Shown here one piece after another: positions 1 to 7,872 of a DNA stretch of 12,745 nt. The stretch is from Gudongella sp964604145 (GTDB lineage Bacteria > Bacillota > Clostridia > Tissierellales > Tissierellaceae): the NCBI GenBank assembly GCA_964604145.1, contig CAZRXS010000038.1, positions 1 through 12,745 on the forward strand, written 5' to 3'. The notes under the pieces are model-generated. The model did no database searches. It had not been told where the DNA came from and saw only the letters and a program-made list of their open reading frames with translations. How positions within the stretch are numbered: position 1 is the stretch's first letter; each line of letters begins with the position of its first letter. Position numbers and translations under genes: made by a program.

Positions 1-28
1 GCATTTACCTTAAATGCTTATTTTTTAT
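1..28 (+). terminator. Rho-independent terminator of an upstream gene, cut by the window edge
   Basis: GCATTTA at 1-7 pairs perfectly with TAAATGC at 11-17 around a CCT loop, and is followed at once by TTATTTTTTAT. A 7-bp stem plus T-run is terminator geometry. The stem could extend further left, outside the window. It would end an upstream plus-strand gene and insulate the operon that follows. The stem is AT-rich, so strength is uncertain. Confidence 0.6.
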
Positions 29-46
29 GTGTGAGTATAGTATAAT
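18..46 (+). promoter_or_regulatory. Candidate promoter for the cell-wall polymer operon
   Basis: A perfect -10 hexamer TATAAT lies at 41-46. At 17-bp spacing upstream the best -35 is TTATTT (18-23), which is a poor match and overlaps the T-run of the preceding terminator. Transcription would start near 53, leaving about 45 nt of leader before the GTG start at 98. The -10 is convincing. The weak -35 suggests either help from an activator or that the real promoter lies further upstream. Confidence 0.45.
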
Positions 47-97
47 GGAATATGGTTAACTTTGGTATATATAAATAAAATACAAGGAGTGTTTAAG

Positions 98-562
98 GTG
101 AGATTTAAAAAAAGTGTTTTGGCATTAGGATTAGCAGGGCTATTATTAACATCGGCTATTGTATTTTCAGAGCCAGGGAGTGAGTCAGATCCAGTTATTT
201 CACTTAGTTACCTGAATATAAAAATGGATGAACTAAAAGAATATATTGATGAAAAAATAAAGGGGATTTCGTCAGGGCTACCAAGCAGTACTGGGGACGG
301 GCTAGTGGTGGTTGAGCTTCAAAATGGCCAATCAATAATTGGGAAAAGTGGAACGGAATTTATTAAAAGAAGCGGCAATGCACTTGCTATTACATCAAGT
401 CAAGGTGGATTATCTGATGTTACTTCAGGAGTTGATATAGGGGAAGGCAAGGCGGTACCTGATAATCATTTGATTGTTATAGCTCGTGATGATGAAAGAG
501 GAATGTATATAACAAAGGATAAGACATTTATTATGGTAAGAGGGGATTACACTATAAAATAA
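98..562 (+). CDS. Secreted protein of unknown function, conserved-looking clostridial family
   Basis: This 154-residue protein opens with a classic signal peptide: MRFKK, a hydrophobic core at about residues 6-23 (SVLALGLAGLLLTSAIVF), then a small polar region with likely cleavage near FS-EP. The mature part starts with a charged helical stretch (about 35-58, SYLNIKMDELKEYIDEKIK), then a Gly/Ser linker, then a compact beta-rich domain (about 68-154) with VVVELQNGQSIIGKSGTE, GGLSDVTSG, PDNHLIVIARDD and a C-terminal MVRGDYTIK. I recall similar short secreted proteins in clostridia but know no function. The GTG at 98 is chosen because AAGGAG at 84-89 sits 8 nt upstream and the signal peptide begins there. 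An in-frame TTG at 62 would put extra residues before the signal and has no good site. It is the first gene of the operon, 28 nt before wecC, which suggests a surface role tied to the polymer (inference). Confidence 0.75.
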   Translation: MRFKKSVLALGLAGLLLTSAIVFSEPGSESDPVISLSYLNIKMDELKEYIDEKIKGISSGLPSSTGDGLVVVELQNGQSIIGKSGTEFIKRSGNALAITSSQGGLSDVTSGVDIGEGKAVPDNHLIVIARDDERGMYITKDKTFIMVRGDYTIK

Positions 563-590
563 TGCATTTTTAAAATGGAGGACACGGTAT

Positions 591-1856
591 ATGGACAAAA
601 AAATAACAGTGGTAGGACTTGGGTATATTGGGCTTCCAACTGCTGCAGTAATTGCTAAAAAGGGTTTAAATGTTCTAGGTTATGATATAAATAAAAAGGT
701 AATAGAATCGTTAAATAAAGGTGAAATTATAATAGAAGAACCTGGCTTAAAAGAGTTAGTAAAGGAAGTAGTAAAAGATGGATATCTTAAGGGAATCAAT
801 AGCTTTGAAAAGAGCGATGTGTTTATTATTGCTGTGCCTACACCTATAAAAGCAGATAAGACTGCTGATATAAGCTATGTAGAAATTGCAGTAGAAGCTA
901 TAGTACCGTTTTTAGAAAAAGGGAATATTGTAGTGCTTGAGTCTACATCTCCCCCTGGAACAACTGAAGATATTGTTGCCCCTATACTAGAAAAATCAGG
1001 TCTAGTAATAGGAGAAGAATTATTTATCGCTCATTCTCCTGAAAGAGTGCTTCCAGGAAAAATCATCCAAGAACTTGTTGAAAACGATAGGATAATAGGC
1101 GGTATAAATGAAAAATCTACTCAATTAGTAAAGGAAGTTTATGAGGTTTTTGTTGAAGGCGAGATTTTTACAACAGATTCAAAGACTGCTGAAATGACAA
1201 AATTGATGGAAAATACATATAGGGATGTTAATATTGCTCTGGCAAATGAACTTGCAATACTATCAGAAAACATGGGTATAAATGCTTGGGAGGTTATTAA
1301 ATTTGCCAACAAACATCCTAGGGTCAATCTTCATCAGCCAGGACCTGGAGTTGGAGGACATTGTATTGCAGTTGATCCATGGTTTGTAATTGAAGGTCAA
1401 TCTGAAGCTAGGTTAATTAGACAAGCTAGAGAAATTAACGATAATATTCCTGATAGGGTAATGAAAAAAATCCAGAGTTTAATGAATTCAAAAGATGGAA
1501 AACTAACAATACTTGGTCTTACATATAAGCCAAATGTTGATGATACAAGGGAAAGCCCAATACTAAAATTAATAGATAAATTAAGAGAGAATACAAATTT
1601 TGAGTTAGCAATACACGATCCACATGCAAAGGATATTGTTAAATATAAAGATATTTTAGTAGATAATATTGAAGCGGCTGTAAAAAACTCTGAATTAATA
1701 GTTCTTGGTGTAAACCATTTAGAGTATAAGAGCTTAGATTTTAAAAAAATAGGTGGGCTAATGAAAAACAAACAAATCTATGATACAAGGAATTTTTTAG
1801 ATGAAAAAGACTTACTCGATAATGGATTCTATGTAAATATAATTGGTAGGGGCTAA
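591..1856 (+). CDS. wecC: UDP-N-acetyl-D-mannosamine dehydrogenase
   Basis: This cytoplasmic NAD-dependent enzyme oxidises UDP-ManNAc twice to UDP-ManNAcA. The N-terminal Rossmann domain carries GLGYIGLPTA (residues 9-18), followed by VPTP and ESTSPPGTTE. The central domain has SPERVLPG (149-156), NDRIIGG, TAEMTKLMENTYRDVNIALANE with the conserved Lys204, and GPGVGGHCIAVDPWF with catalytic Cys258. The C-terminal UDP-binding domain has GLTYKPNVDDTRESP. HPRVNLHQPGPGVGGHC closely matches E. coli WecC as remembered, which separates it from UDP-glucose dehydrogenases. At 421 residues it is full length. GGAGG at 577-581 lies 9 nt before the ATG. The gene ends 2 nt before the next one, so they are co-transcribed. 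Its UDP-ManNAc supplier (UDP-GlcNAc 2-epimerase) is not in the window. WbpA/WbpO-type relatives acting on other UDP-HexNAc sugars are the main alternative. Confidence 0.93.
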   Translation: MDKKITVVGLGYIGLPTAAVIAKKGLNVLGYDINKKVIESLNKGEIIIEEPGLKELVKEVVKDGYLKGINSFEKSDVFIIAVPTPIKADKTADISYVEIAVEAIVPFLEKGNIVVLESTSPPGTTEDIVAPILEKSGLVIGEELFIAHSPERVLPGKIIQELVENDRIIGGINEKSTQLVKEVYEVFVEGEIFTTDSKTAEMTKLMENTYRDVNIALANELAILSENMGINAWEVIKFANKHPRVNLHQPGPGVGGHCIAVDPWFVIEGQSEARLIRQAREINDNIPDRVMKKIQSLMNSKDGKLTILGLTYKPNVDDTRESPILKLIDKLRENTNFELAIHDPHAKDIVKYKDILVDNIEAAVKNSELIVLGVNHLEYKSLDFKKIGGLMKNKQIYDTRNFLDEKDLLDNGFYVNIIGRG

Positions 1857-1858
1857 AG

Positions 1859-3130
1859 ATGGATAAAGTTTTAATTATAGCAAATGAGTTTCCTCCAATG
1901 GGTGGGGCAGGAGTACAAAGGACAACTAAATTTGTTAAATACCTTAGGGAATTCAATTTTGAACCTATTGTAATTACAAAAGAACATAGGGGTGGATTAT
2001 CTGATAAGAGTTTACTCCAAGATATACCTAATGATATAAAGATATATCGTCTAAAAGCCTATGATTTCATAAATAGAAGAGGGATATTAAAGCTTCCAAT
2101 GAAATTTATTGGTACAAGGATTTTATCACCAGACTCGGAATTTTTTTGGTATTATTTTAATCGGGATAAGGTATTAGATATAATCAAAAAAGAAAAGATT
2201 CAACTAATTTATACGACATCATTTCCTTATAGCTCTCATCTAATGGGACTCTACTTGCGTAAGAAACTAAATAATATTAGGTGGATAGCAGATTTTAGAG
2301 ATGAATGGACAAATAATCCCTATCATAGAGATAGCTTTTTTAAAAGATTAAAATTTAGGGCCGAAAAAAGGAAAGAGGTAGAAGTTACAAGTAATTGTGA
2401 TTATTTTATTACCAATACTCCTCTTATGTTAGAAGGTTTTCTAAAAGATAACAAAGATTTGTATAAAAATTCTACCTTTATCCCTAATGGCTATGATGAA
2501 GAAGACTTCTTAGATATTCTTGATAAAAGGGATGGAGAAGATAAATTTGTTATAACATATACAGGTTCTTTATATGGTCGTAGGAATTTAGATGAATTTT
2601 TAGATGGCTTAAAACTTGCTGTTGATAAAAAGCAAGTCCGTAAAAACCGATTAGAAATACGAATAGTTGGCAATATTTATGATAAAGTAATAGAAGCCTA
2701 TTCAAAAGCATATAATTTAGAAGGTGTAATTAAGTCATATGGGTATCTGCCTCATAAAGAGAGTATCCAGATGCTATTTAATTCTGATATCATTTTGCTA
2801 GTTATAGGCAAGGGTAAGGGTTCAAGAAACTTTTATACTGGTAAAATATTTGAGTATATCAGAGCTAATAGGCCAATACTTGCTATTGTACCAGAAGATG
2901 GTGTAGCAGCGGATGTTATTAGAGAAACTCGAACAGGACTTGTAGTTGATCCTGAAAATATTGTAGGGATAAAAAATGCTTTAGTAAATTACTATAAGTC
3001 TTGGTTAGAAAATGGTATCGAGCATAATAAGGATATTACAGAGATAAAAAAATACAGCAGAAAAGCACAAACAAAAAAGCTTGCAGAAATATTTGCAGAG
3101 CAACTTAATTTATTGAAACGAGGAGAATAA
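1859..3130 (+). CDS. Glycosyltransferase, GT-B fold, family 4-like
   Basis: This is a predicted cytoplasmic, membrane-associated sugar transferase of 423 residues. The N-terminal acceptor half has the glycine-rich loop FPPMGGAGVQR (residues 11-21) and DFRDEW (145-150). The linker IPNGYDEEDF (208-217) leads into the donor half, with YTGSLYGRRNL (234-244), IVGN, YGYLPHKES and YTGKIFEYIRANRPILAI (326-343), the region that contacts the nucleotide-sugar in GT4 enzymes. There is no signal or membrane segment. The donor and acceptor sugars cannot be read from sequence; it probably extends the lipid-linked repeat unit whose other enzymes are encoded around it. The ATG at 1859 follows the wecC stop by 2 nt, with TAGGGG at 1847-1852 as ribosome site. 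The next gene starts 2 nt after its stop, so it is embedded in the operon. Confidence 0.85.
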   Translation: MDKVLIIANEFPPMGGAGVQRTTKFVKYLREFNFEPIVITKEHRGGLSDKSLLQDIPNDIKIYRLKAYDFINRRGILKLPMKFIGTRILSPDSEFFWYYFNRDKVLDIIKKEKIQLIYTTSFPYSSHLMGLYLRKKLNNIRWIADFRDEWTNNPYHRDSFFKRLKFRAEKRKEVEVTSNCDYFITNTPLMLEGFLKDNKDLYKNSTFIPNGYDEEDFLDILDKRDGEDKFVITYTGSLYGRRNLDEFLDGLKLAVDKKQVRKNRLEIRIVGNIYDKVIEAYSKAYNLEGVIKSYGYLPHKESIQMLFNSDIILLVIGKGKGSRNFYTGKIFEYIRANRPILAIVPEDGVAADVIRETRTGLVVDPENIVGIKNALVNYYKSWLENGIEHNKDITEIKKYSRKAQTKKLAEIFAEQLNLLKRGE

Positions 3131-3132
3131 GG

Positions 3133-3600
3133 ATGAAAAGAAAGTGGAATTGGATTGACACAGCTATAATTTTAGTAATTGTTTTAATGGTTATAGGACT
3201 TCTTAATAGGGATAAATTATTAAATAGGGGAGATAGTAGAGCATCAAATAAAAGAGAAATCCTAATAACTGTTGAGGCAAAAGAACTTAATGTGGAAATG
3301 CTCGATAAATTAAAAAAAGGTGATAAGATATTTTCTCAGTACAGATTACAAGATGCAGAAATTATAGATTTTGCAATTTTTCCAAGTAAAATGACTCAAG
3401 TGGGGCCCGATGGGGAAATAAAATATTTCGAAGATGAGCAAGAAAGTACTTTAATCGCTTCTATTAATGCAAATGCCGATAGTTCAGGACCATATATTGA
3501 TTTAGGCGGCCAAGAAATAAAGGTAGGTCTTAGCTTTATACTTAAGACAACAGATTTTGAAGTACTTAGTGAGATAAAGCATATTGAGGTGGCACAATGA
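3133..3600 (+). CDS. DUF4330-type membrane-anchored protein, first of a tandem pair
   Basis: This 155-residue protein has a short basic start (MKRKWNW), one membrane segment at about 8-25 (IDTAIILVIVLMVIGLL), and an extracytoplasmic domain rich in predicted beta strands. The domain includes ITVEAKELNVEMLDKLKKGDKIF, a DGEIKYFEDE loop, and GGQEIKVGLSFILKTTDFEVLSEI near the end. This layout (one N-terminal helix, a valence-like ligand-free strand domain, closing VG..F.LKT) fits DUF4330, recognised from memory; the family has no established function. AGGAG at 3121-3125 sits 7 nt before the ATG, and the upstream stop ends 2 nt before. It overlaps the second DUF4330 gene by 4 nt (ATGA). Placement between a glycosyltransferase and the ligase/polymerase suggests an accessory part of polymer export or assembly, which is inference. 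Confidence 0.75.
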   Translation: MKRKWNWIDTAIILVIVLMVIGLLNRDKLLNRGDSRASNKREILITVEAKELNVEMLDKLKKGDKIFSQYRLQDAEIIDFAIFPSKMTQVGPDGEIKYFEDEQESTLIASINANADSSGPYIDLGGQEIKVGLSFILKTTDFEVLSEIKHIEVAQ

Positions 3601-4091
3601 AAATGATAAATAAAGATGGCAAGTTATTTAACAAGATAAATATCTTAGATTTTATTTTTATTCTTGCAATTGTATTTCTAATATTCTTATCAGGGATTAA
3701 AATTATGGGAAAAGAGTTACAAGATATTGGATCATCAGCTGAGAATGTTAAAATAGAATTTGGCGCATCAATTTTAATGGATGCTGGTTATTTAGAAGTT
3801 ATAAAAGAAGGGGATAGGATTGGGGAGTTAAAACGATACCTTGACTCTTATATAAAAGAAGTAGAGATAGCACCTGTGTATTCAACTAATTTAAATTTCA
3901 ATGGCGAAAAAATAATTTCTATTGACCCATCTATGGAAATAGCCAATATAGTTGTAGCTGGTGATATGCTTTATGACAATATGAGTTATAAATTAGGTAA
4001 CCAAGAGCTAAGGCAAGGTAAAATTATATTTATTGAATCTGATTTTTATAGGTTAAAGGGACAAATAAACTGGATTAAGGTTGTGGAATAA
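3597..4091 (+). CDS. DUF4330-type membrane-anchored protein, second of a tandem pair
   Basis: This 164-residue protein starts with the family-like lead INKDGKLFNKINILD (residues 4-18), followed by one membrane helix at about 17-35 (LDFIFILAIVFLIFLSGIKI). The remainder is an outside domain with alternating strands, including VKIEFGASILMDAGYLEVIKEGD and a closing IIFIESDFYRLKGQINWIKVVE. It is a diverged relative of the preceding gene product, with the same topology and size but little identity by eye. The ATG at 3597 overlaps the upstream TGA (ATGA), with GAGGTGG at 3586-3592 just before; an ATG at 3603 is the alternative. Overlap implies translational coupling and equal amounts, consistent with the two acting together (inference). 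No catalytic motif is visible. Confidence 0.72.
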   Translation: MKMINKDGKLFNKINILDFIFILAIVFLIFLSGIKIMGKELQDIGSSAENVKIEFGASILMDAGYLEVIKEGDRIGELKRYLDSYIKEVEIAPVYSTNLNFNGEKIISIDPSMEIANIVVAGDMLYDNMSYKLGNQELRQGKIIFIESDFYRLKGQINWIKVVE

Positions 4092-4092
4092 A

Positions 4093-5640
4093 ATGGAGCT
4101 TAAAAAGTCGTTGAAATCTAGTGTTATAATGGGCTGGTTTTCAAAGCTAAAGAGCTTAGCAAAACACAGCTTGATTTTTAATGTGTCTATAAACAAGGAC
4201 AATAAGGGCAGGGAATACAAGTCTTGGAAAGAATCAAGTATAGTATTTTTACTATTAATAAAATTAGATAATTTTTTTAGAAATTTTGAAAAAAATATAA
4301 AAGCTGCCCTCCTAAATAGCAAGTTAGCAGGAAGTATATTCGAAAAAGCATTTTCTGAAAGAGAAAGCAAAACTAATATATTAGCATCTAGTAAAGCGTT
4401 CCAAACAAATGGGATAAAGGGGGCTACTAAATGGAATCAGATATTGATTCTACTACCTACACTCTACGTTCTACTAGATTACCTTATTAGAAGGGTTCCT
4501 GTTATTAGGAGACTGGGTTCTGTCTGGGATGAGATGTTACTTATATTACTAGCAATTATATTTATATTTAATAGAATAAAAAGCGGAGGGAAAGTTCGTT
4601 TTAACTTTACACCAATGGACCTTCCGATTCTTATATATATTATATTAGGTGTGAGTCATGTACTTATAAAAGCGCCAGATTTAAACATTGCAATAGAAGG
4701 TTTTAGATCTGTATTTCAACATATATTATGGTATTTTATATTTACGCAATATATTAGGACAATAAAGGATTCAGAAGTAGTTATAAATGGTATCTTGTCT
4801 TTAGGGTTGTTTTTAGGAGTTCATGCAGTTTATCAGTATCTAGCTAAGGTTCCTATGCCAGGAAATTGGGTAGATACTGCTGAAAACATAAGCACAAGGG
4901 CGTTTTCTATTATCGGAAGTCCAAATATATTAGGGGTAATCTTTGTTTTATTTATTCCTATAGGCATTTCTATGATATTGACTAAAAAGAAAAAAAATCA
5001 AAGATTATTTTATTCTTTATCAACTCTGTTTATGATTGCAGGATTATTATTTACTATGTCAAGAGGAGCATGGCTAGCTTTTGCTTTTTCTATGGCAATC
5101 TTTACTATTACATTTTTACCAAGACTTATAATCCCATTTGCTGGGCTAGGAGCAGGATTTGTTTTATTTGGTGGAAGGCTTAGTGAGAGACTCTTGTATA
5201 TGCTATCACCAGTTTATTTGATGAAATCAACTGCTGGAGGAAGACTCTATAGGTGGGAGATTGGACTAGAACTTTGGCGAAAGAACAAAGCTTTTGGAGT
5301 TGGTTTGGGTAGATATGGCGGAGCTGTTGCAATGAATAATAACTTAACTCCTTTTTATTTAGATAACTACTATCTTAAAACCCTAACTGAGATGGGAGTT
5401 TATGGAATGGCAGCATTGTTATTCTTAATAGTTTCTTTTATGGTGTTTGCAATTAAGATAATTAGGACAAGCAACGACCACTACAACAAGATTATGGCAA
5501 TTGGTCTTTTTTCGGGGGCAATGGGCGTTTTAGCTCAGAACTTCGTAGAAAATATTTTTGAAGTGCCTGCTATGGTAGTATATTTTTACTTGGCAGTAGC
5601 TTTATTAAATTGCTATGCAAATGAAAAGGATGTGGCTTAA
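4093..5640 (+). CDS. O-antigen ligase/polymerase-type membrane protein (Wzy_C/WaaL family)
   Basis: This is a 515-residue polytopic membrane protein. After a hydrophilic N-terminal stretch of about 115 residues come roughly 11-12 hydrophobic segments: about 116-132, 147-161, 176-192, 208-222, 231-249, 278-296, 307-322, 327-343, 346-360, 434-457, 468-484 and 492-507. The family signature region is present: SRGAWLAF (323-330), a large loop with GGRLYRWEIGLELWRKN and FGVGLGRYGG (382-410), and DNYYLKTLTEMGVYG (424-438). Such proteins move undecaprenyl-linked glycan onto an acceptor or polymerise it on the outer face of the membrane. Which of the two this one does is not readable. The ATG at 4093 is preferred (GTGG at 4083-4086); an in-frame TTG at 4081 lacks a spaced ribosome site. 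It starts 1 nt after the upstream stop. The long cytoplasmic N-terminus is unusual for WaaL itself. Confidence 0.82.
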   Translation: MELKKSLKSSVIMGWFSKLKSLAKHSLIFNVSINKDNKGREYKSWKESSIVFLLLIKLDNFFRNFEKNIKAALLNSKLAGSIFEKAFSERESKTNILASSKAFQTNGIKGATKWNQILILLPTLYVLLDYLIRRVPVIRRLGSVWDEMLLILLAIIFIFNRIKSGGKVRFNFTPMDLPILIYIILGVSHVLIKAPDLNIAIEGFRSVFQHILWYFIFTQYIRTIKDSEVVINGILSLGLFLGVHAVYQYLAKVPMPGNWVDTAENISTRAFSIIGSPNILGVIFVLFIPIGISMILTKKKKNQRLFYSLSTLFMIAGLLFTMSRGAWLAFAFSMAIFTITFLPRLIIPFAGLGAGFVLFGGRLSERLLYMLSPVYLMKSTAGGRLYRWEIGLELWRKNKAFGVGLGRYGGAVAMNNNLTPFYLDNYYLKTLTEMGVYGMAALLFLIVSFMVFAIKIIRTSNDHYNKIMAIGLFSGAMGVLAQNFVENIFEVPAMVVYFYLAVALLNCYANEKDVA

Positions 5641-5641
5641 T

Positions 5642-7867
5642 ATGCCAAAAGTAGATAAAAAATTGAAGGTACTTCATTTAATAAGCGGTGGAGACACTGG
5701 TGGAGCGAAAACGCATATAAGTGCACTTCTAAAAGGCTTAAATAGGATTATAGACGCTAGGATTATCTGTTTTATTGAGGATACTTTTTATGAGGACCTC
5801 TATAAAGCAGGAGTTCCAATTAAAGTATTTAAACAAAAGAGTCGCTCAGATTTATCAGTTATAAAAAAACTGCTAGATGAAATCCAAAGAGAGGACTACG
5901 ATATAATCCACTGTCATGGAGCAAGGGCTAATTTTATTGCGCTTTTTATAAAAAGAAAAGTAAAAAAACCTTTTGTTACTACTATACACAGTGATTATAA
6001 GTTGGATTTTAAGGATAATTTCTATAAAAGGATGGTTTATACTACTTTAAATCAAATAGCTCTAAAAACCTTTGACTATTATATAGGAGTCTCACACCAG
6101 TTTAGGGATATGTTAATAGATAGGGGTTTTAAGAGAGATAAAATATTTGTTACCTATAATGGAATTGATCCATATAGCATAGTAGAACATTTAGATAAAA
6201 AAGCTTTCTTAGAGAGACATAAAATAGAATATAATGAGGAAGTAATTATAGGGATTTTAGCTAGACTTGATGAAATAAAAGACCATAAGACATTTATAGA
6301 GGCTGCAAGGCTAGTCCTTCAAGAAGAAGATGCAATTTTTTTAATAGCAGGTGAAGGTGCTGATGAGGAATATCTAAAAGAGCTAGTTAAGAAGTATGGA
6401 TTAGAAGATAAAATTAAGTTTATTGGCTTTATAAAAGACCCGTATTCATTTCTAAATGCAATAGATATAAATACTCTTACTTCATTAAGTGAGAGCTTTC
6501 CTTATGTAATTCTTGAAGGTGCTAAAATGAAAAAGCCTATTATTTCAACTGAGGTAGGTGGCATTAATCGCTTAGTTGTAGATGGAGAGAGTGGGTTTCT
6601 AATCCAGGTAGGAAAGGCGGCTGTTTTAAAAGACAAACTTTTGTATTTAATAAGAAATCCAGATGCTAGAAAAGCTATGGGCGAAAAACTTTTTAAAGCT
6701 GTTGAAGACAAGTATTCTTATGAAGCAATGGCTAAATCCCATTTGAGAATCTACAATAATATTTTAAATAAAGGGCCAGCTATTCTTATGAGCGGCTATT
6801 TTGGATTTGATAATAGTGGAGATGATGCGATCTTAAAAGCTATTGTTAAAGATATCTTAGACTTTAACCCTAAAGCTAGAGTAAAGGTATTATCAAAAGA
6901 CCCTGATAAAACTGAAGAACTATGTAATGTATCAGCAGCTAATCGATTTAAAATAAGGGATGTTATTGGCAGTATAAAGGCTACAGATATTCTGGTAAGT
7001 GGTGGGGGAAGTCTTTTGCAAGATGTAACTTCCACAAGATCACTATTGTATTACCTAGCATTGATGAAGCTTGCTATATTATATAAAAAGCCAGTAATGG
7101 TTTATGCCAATGGGATAGGGCCTGTAAATAAACAATTTAATAGAAGACTTGTTAAAAGAGTTTTAAATCGTGTAGATTATATAAGCCTTAGAGATGAAGA
7201 TTCTAGAATGTGTTTAGAGGAAATGGGAGTTAAGAATAAAAACATAAAGCTTACTGCAGATCCAGTATTTACCCTCCAAGCAGCCCCTAAAGAACGAGTA
7301 AATATAATTTTTAAAAATGAAGAAATAAATAAGGATAAGCCACTTATTGGAATTTCAGTAAGACACTGGAAAAATGATGAACTTCTAGTTAATGAGCTTT
7401 CAAAAGCAATAAATACTATAACCAGTAAAAAAGATGTTAATATAGTTTTAGTACCAATGCACTACCCAGAGGACCTTAAAATAAGCCAGTCTATACTAGA
7501 TAGAGTGGATAGTCCAAATTGTCATTTGCTTCAGGCAAAATATAATGTAGAAGAAATAATGGGAGTTATTGGGGAGTTAGAACTAATGGTTGCTATGAGG
7601 CTCCATTCTTTAATATATGCGGCTACTCAAATAACGCCTATGCTAGGGTTAGTATACGATCCTAAAGTTGAAGGTTTGCTAAAAGAGTTAGAGGTTCCAT
7701 ATAAACTATCTGTTGATAATATTACGGGAAAAGAATTTTTAAGGGTGTTTGAAGAGACATGGGAAAATTTAGAGAATATTAAAAAAATGCTTGAGAAAAA
7801 GGAGAAAAAACTTAAATCTTTAGCATTTGATAATATTGAAACCATATTTAAGATTATAGGGAAGTGA
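5642..7867 (+). CDS. csaB: Fusion of GT4 glycosyltransferase and polysaccharide pyruvyl transferase CsaB
   Basis: This is a 741-residue, two-enzyme protein without signal or membrane segment. Residues about 8-375 are a complete GT4 transferase: SGGDTGGAKTHI (15-26), IIHCHGARAN, GILARLDEIKDH (204-215), AGEG, and the EX7E pair Glu284/Glu292 in SESFPYVILE, then GGINRLVVDGESGFL. After a linker of only a few residues, about 382-741 is a complete CsaB domain: MSGYFGFDNSGDDAIL (383-398), SGGGSLLQD (453-461), YANGIGPV, LRDEDS, and MRLHSLIYA with Arg653/His655, then VYDPKVEGLL. CsaB transfers pyruvate from phosphoenolpyruvate to ManNAc of the secondary wall polymer, making the ketal recognised by SLH domains. 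The reading frame is continuous, so this is not a frameshift artefact of two genes. The ATG at 5642 is chosen (AGGA at 5627-5630, slightly far); ATG codons at 5615 and 5630 are in frame but overlap the upstream gene. Confidence 0.88.
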   Translation: MPKVDKKLKVLHLISGGDTGGAKTHISALLKGLNRIIDARIICFIEDTFYEDLYKAGVPIKVFKQKSRSDLSVIKKLLDEIQREDYDIIHCHGARANFIALFIKRKVKKPFVTTIHSDYKLDFKDNFYKRMVYTTLNQIALKTFDYYIGVSHQFRDMLIDRGFKRDKIFVTYNGIDPYSIVEHLDKKAFLERHKIEYNEEVIIGILARLDEIKDHKTFIEAARLVLQEEDAIFLIAGEGADEEYLKELVKKYGLEDKIKFIGFIKDPYSFLNAIDINTLTSLSESFPYVILEGAKMKKPIISTEVGGINRLVVDGESGFLIQVGKAAVLKDKLLYLIRNPDARKAMGEKLFKAVEDKYSYEAMAKSHLRIYNNILNKGPAILMSGYFGFDNSGDDAILKAIVKDILDFNPKARVKVLSKDPDKTEELCNVSAANRFKIRDVIGSIKATDILVSGGGSLLQDVTSTRSLLYYLALMKLAILYKKPVMVYANGIGPVNKQFNRRLVKRVLNRVDYISLRDEDSRMCLEEMGVKNKNIKLTADPVFTLQAAPKERVNIIFKNEEINKDKPLIGISVRHWKNDELLVNELSKAINTITSKKDVNIVLVPMHYPEDLKISQSILDRVDSPNCHLLQAKYNVEEIMGVIGELELMVAMRLHSLIYAATQITPMLGLVYDPKVEGLLKELEVPYKLSVDNITGKEFLRVFEETWENLENIKKMLEKKEKKLKSLAFDNIETIFKIIGK

Positions 7868-7872
7868 TAAAA

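Noticed and set aside
62..97. Upstream in-frame TTG start for the first gene
   Set aside because: It would add 12 residues before a standard signal peptide and lacks a ribosome site, while GTG at 98 has AAGGAG 8 nt upstream.
561..577. CATTTT-T-AAAATG palindrome between the first gene and wecC
   Set aside because: The stem is only 6 bp and pure A/T apart from the end pair, with no T-run after it, and it abuts the ribosome site; not supported as a terminator or operator.
1139..1956. Minus-strand open frames opposite wecC (three, of 62-124 codons)
   Set aside because: They lie antisense to a gene with full catalytic motifs, have no ribosome sites I could support and show no recognisable domain; they are codon-bias shadows.
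6771..6790. Internal start (AAGGG then ATG at 6788) that would yield a separate CsaB
   Set aside because: The spacing is 12 nt and the site weak. The frame continues without stop from the GT4 part, so a fusion is the simpler reading, although minor internal initiation cannot be excluded.
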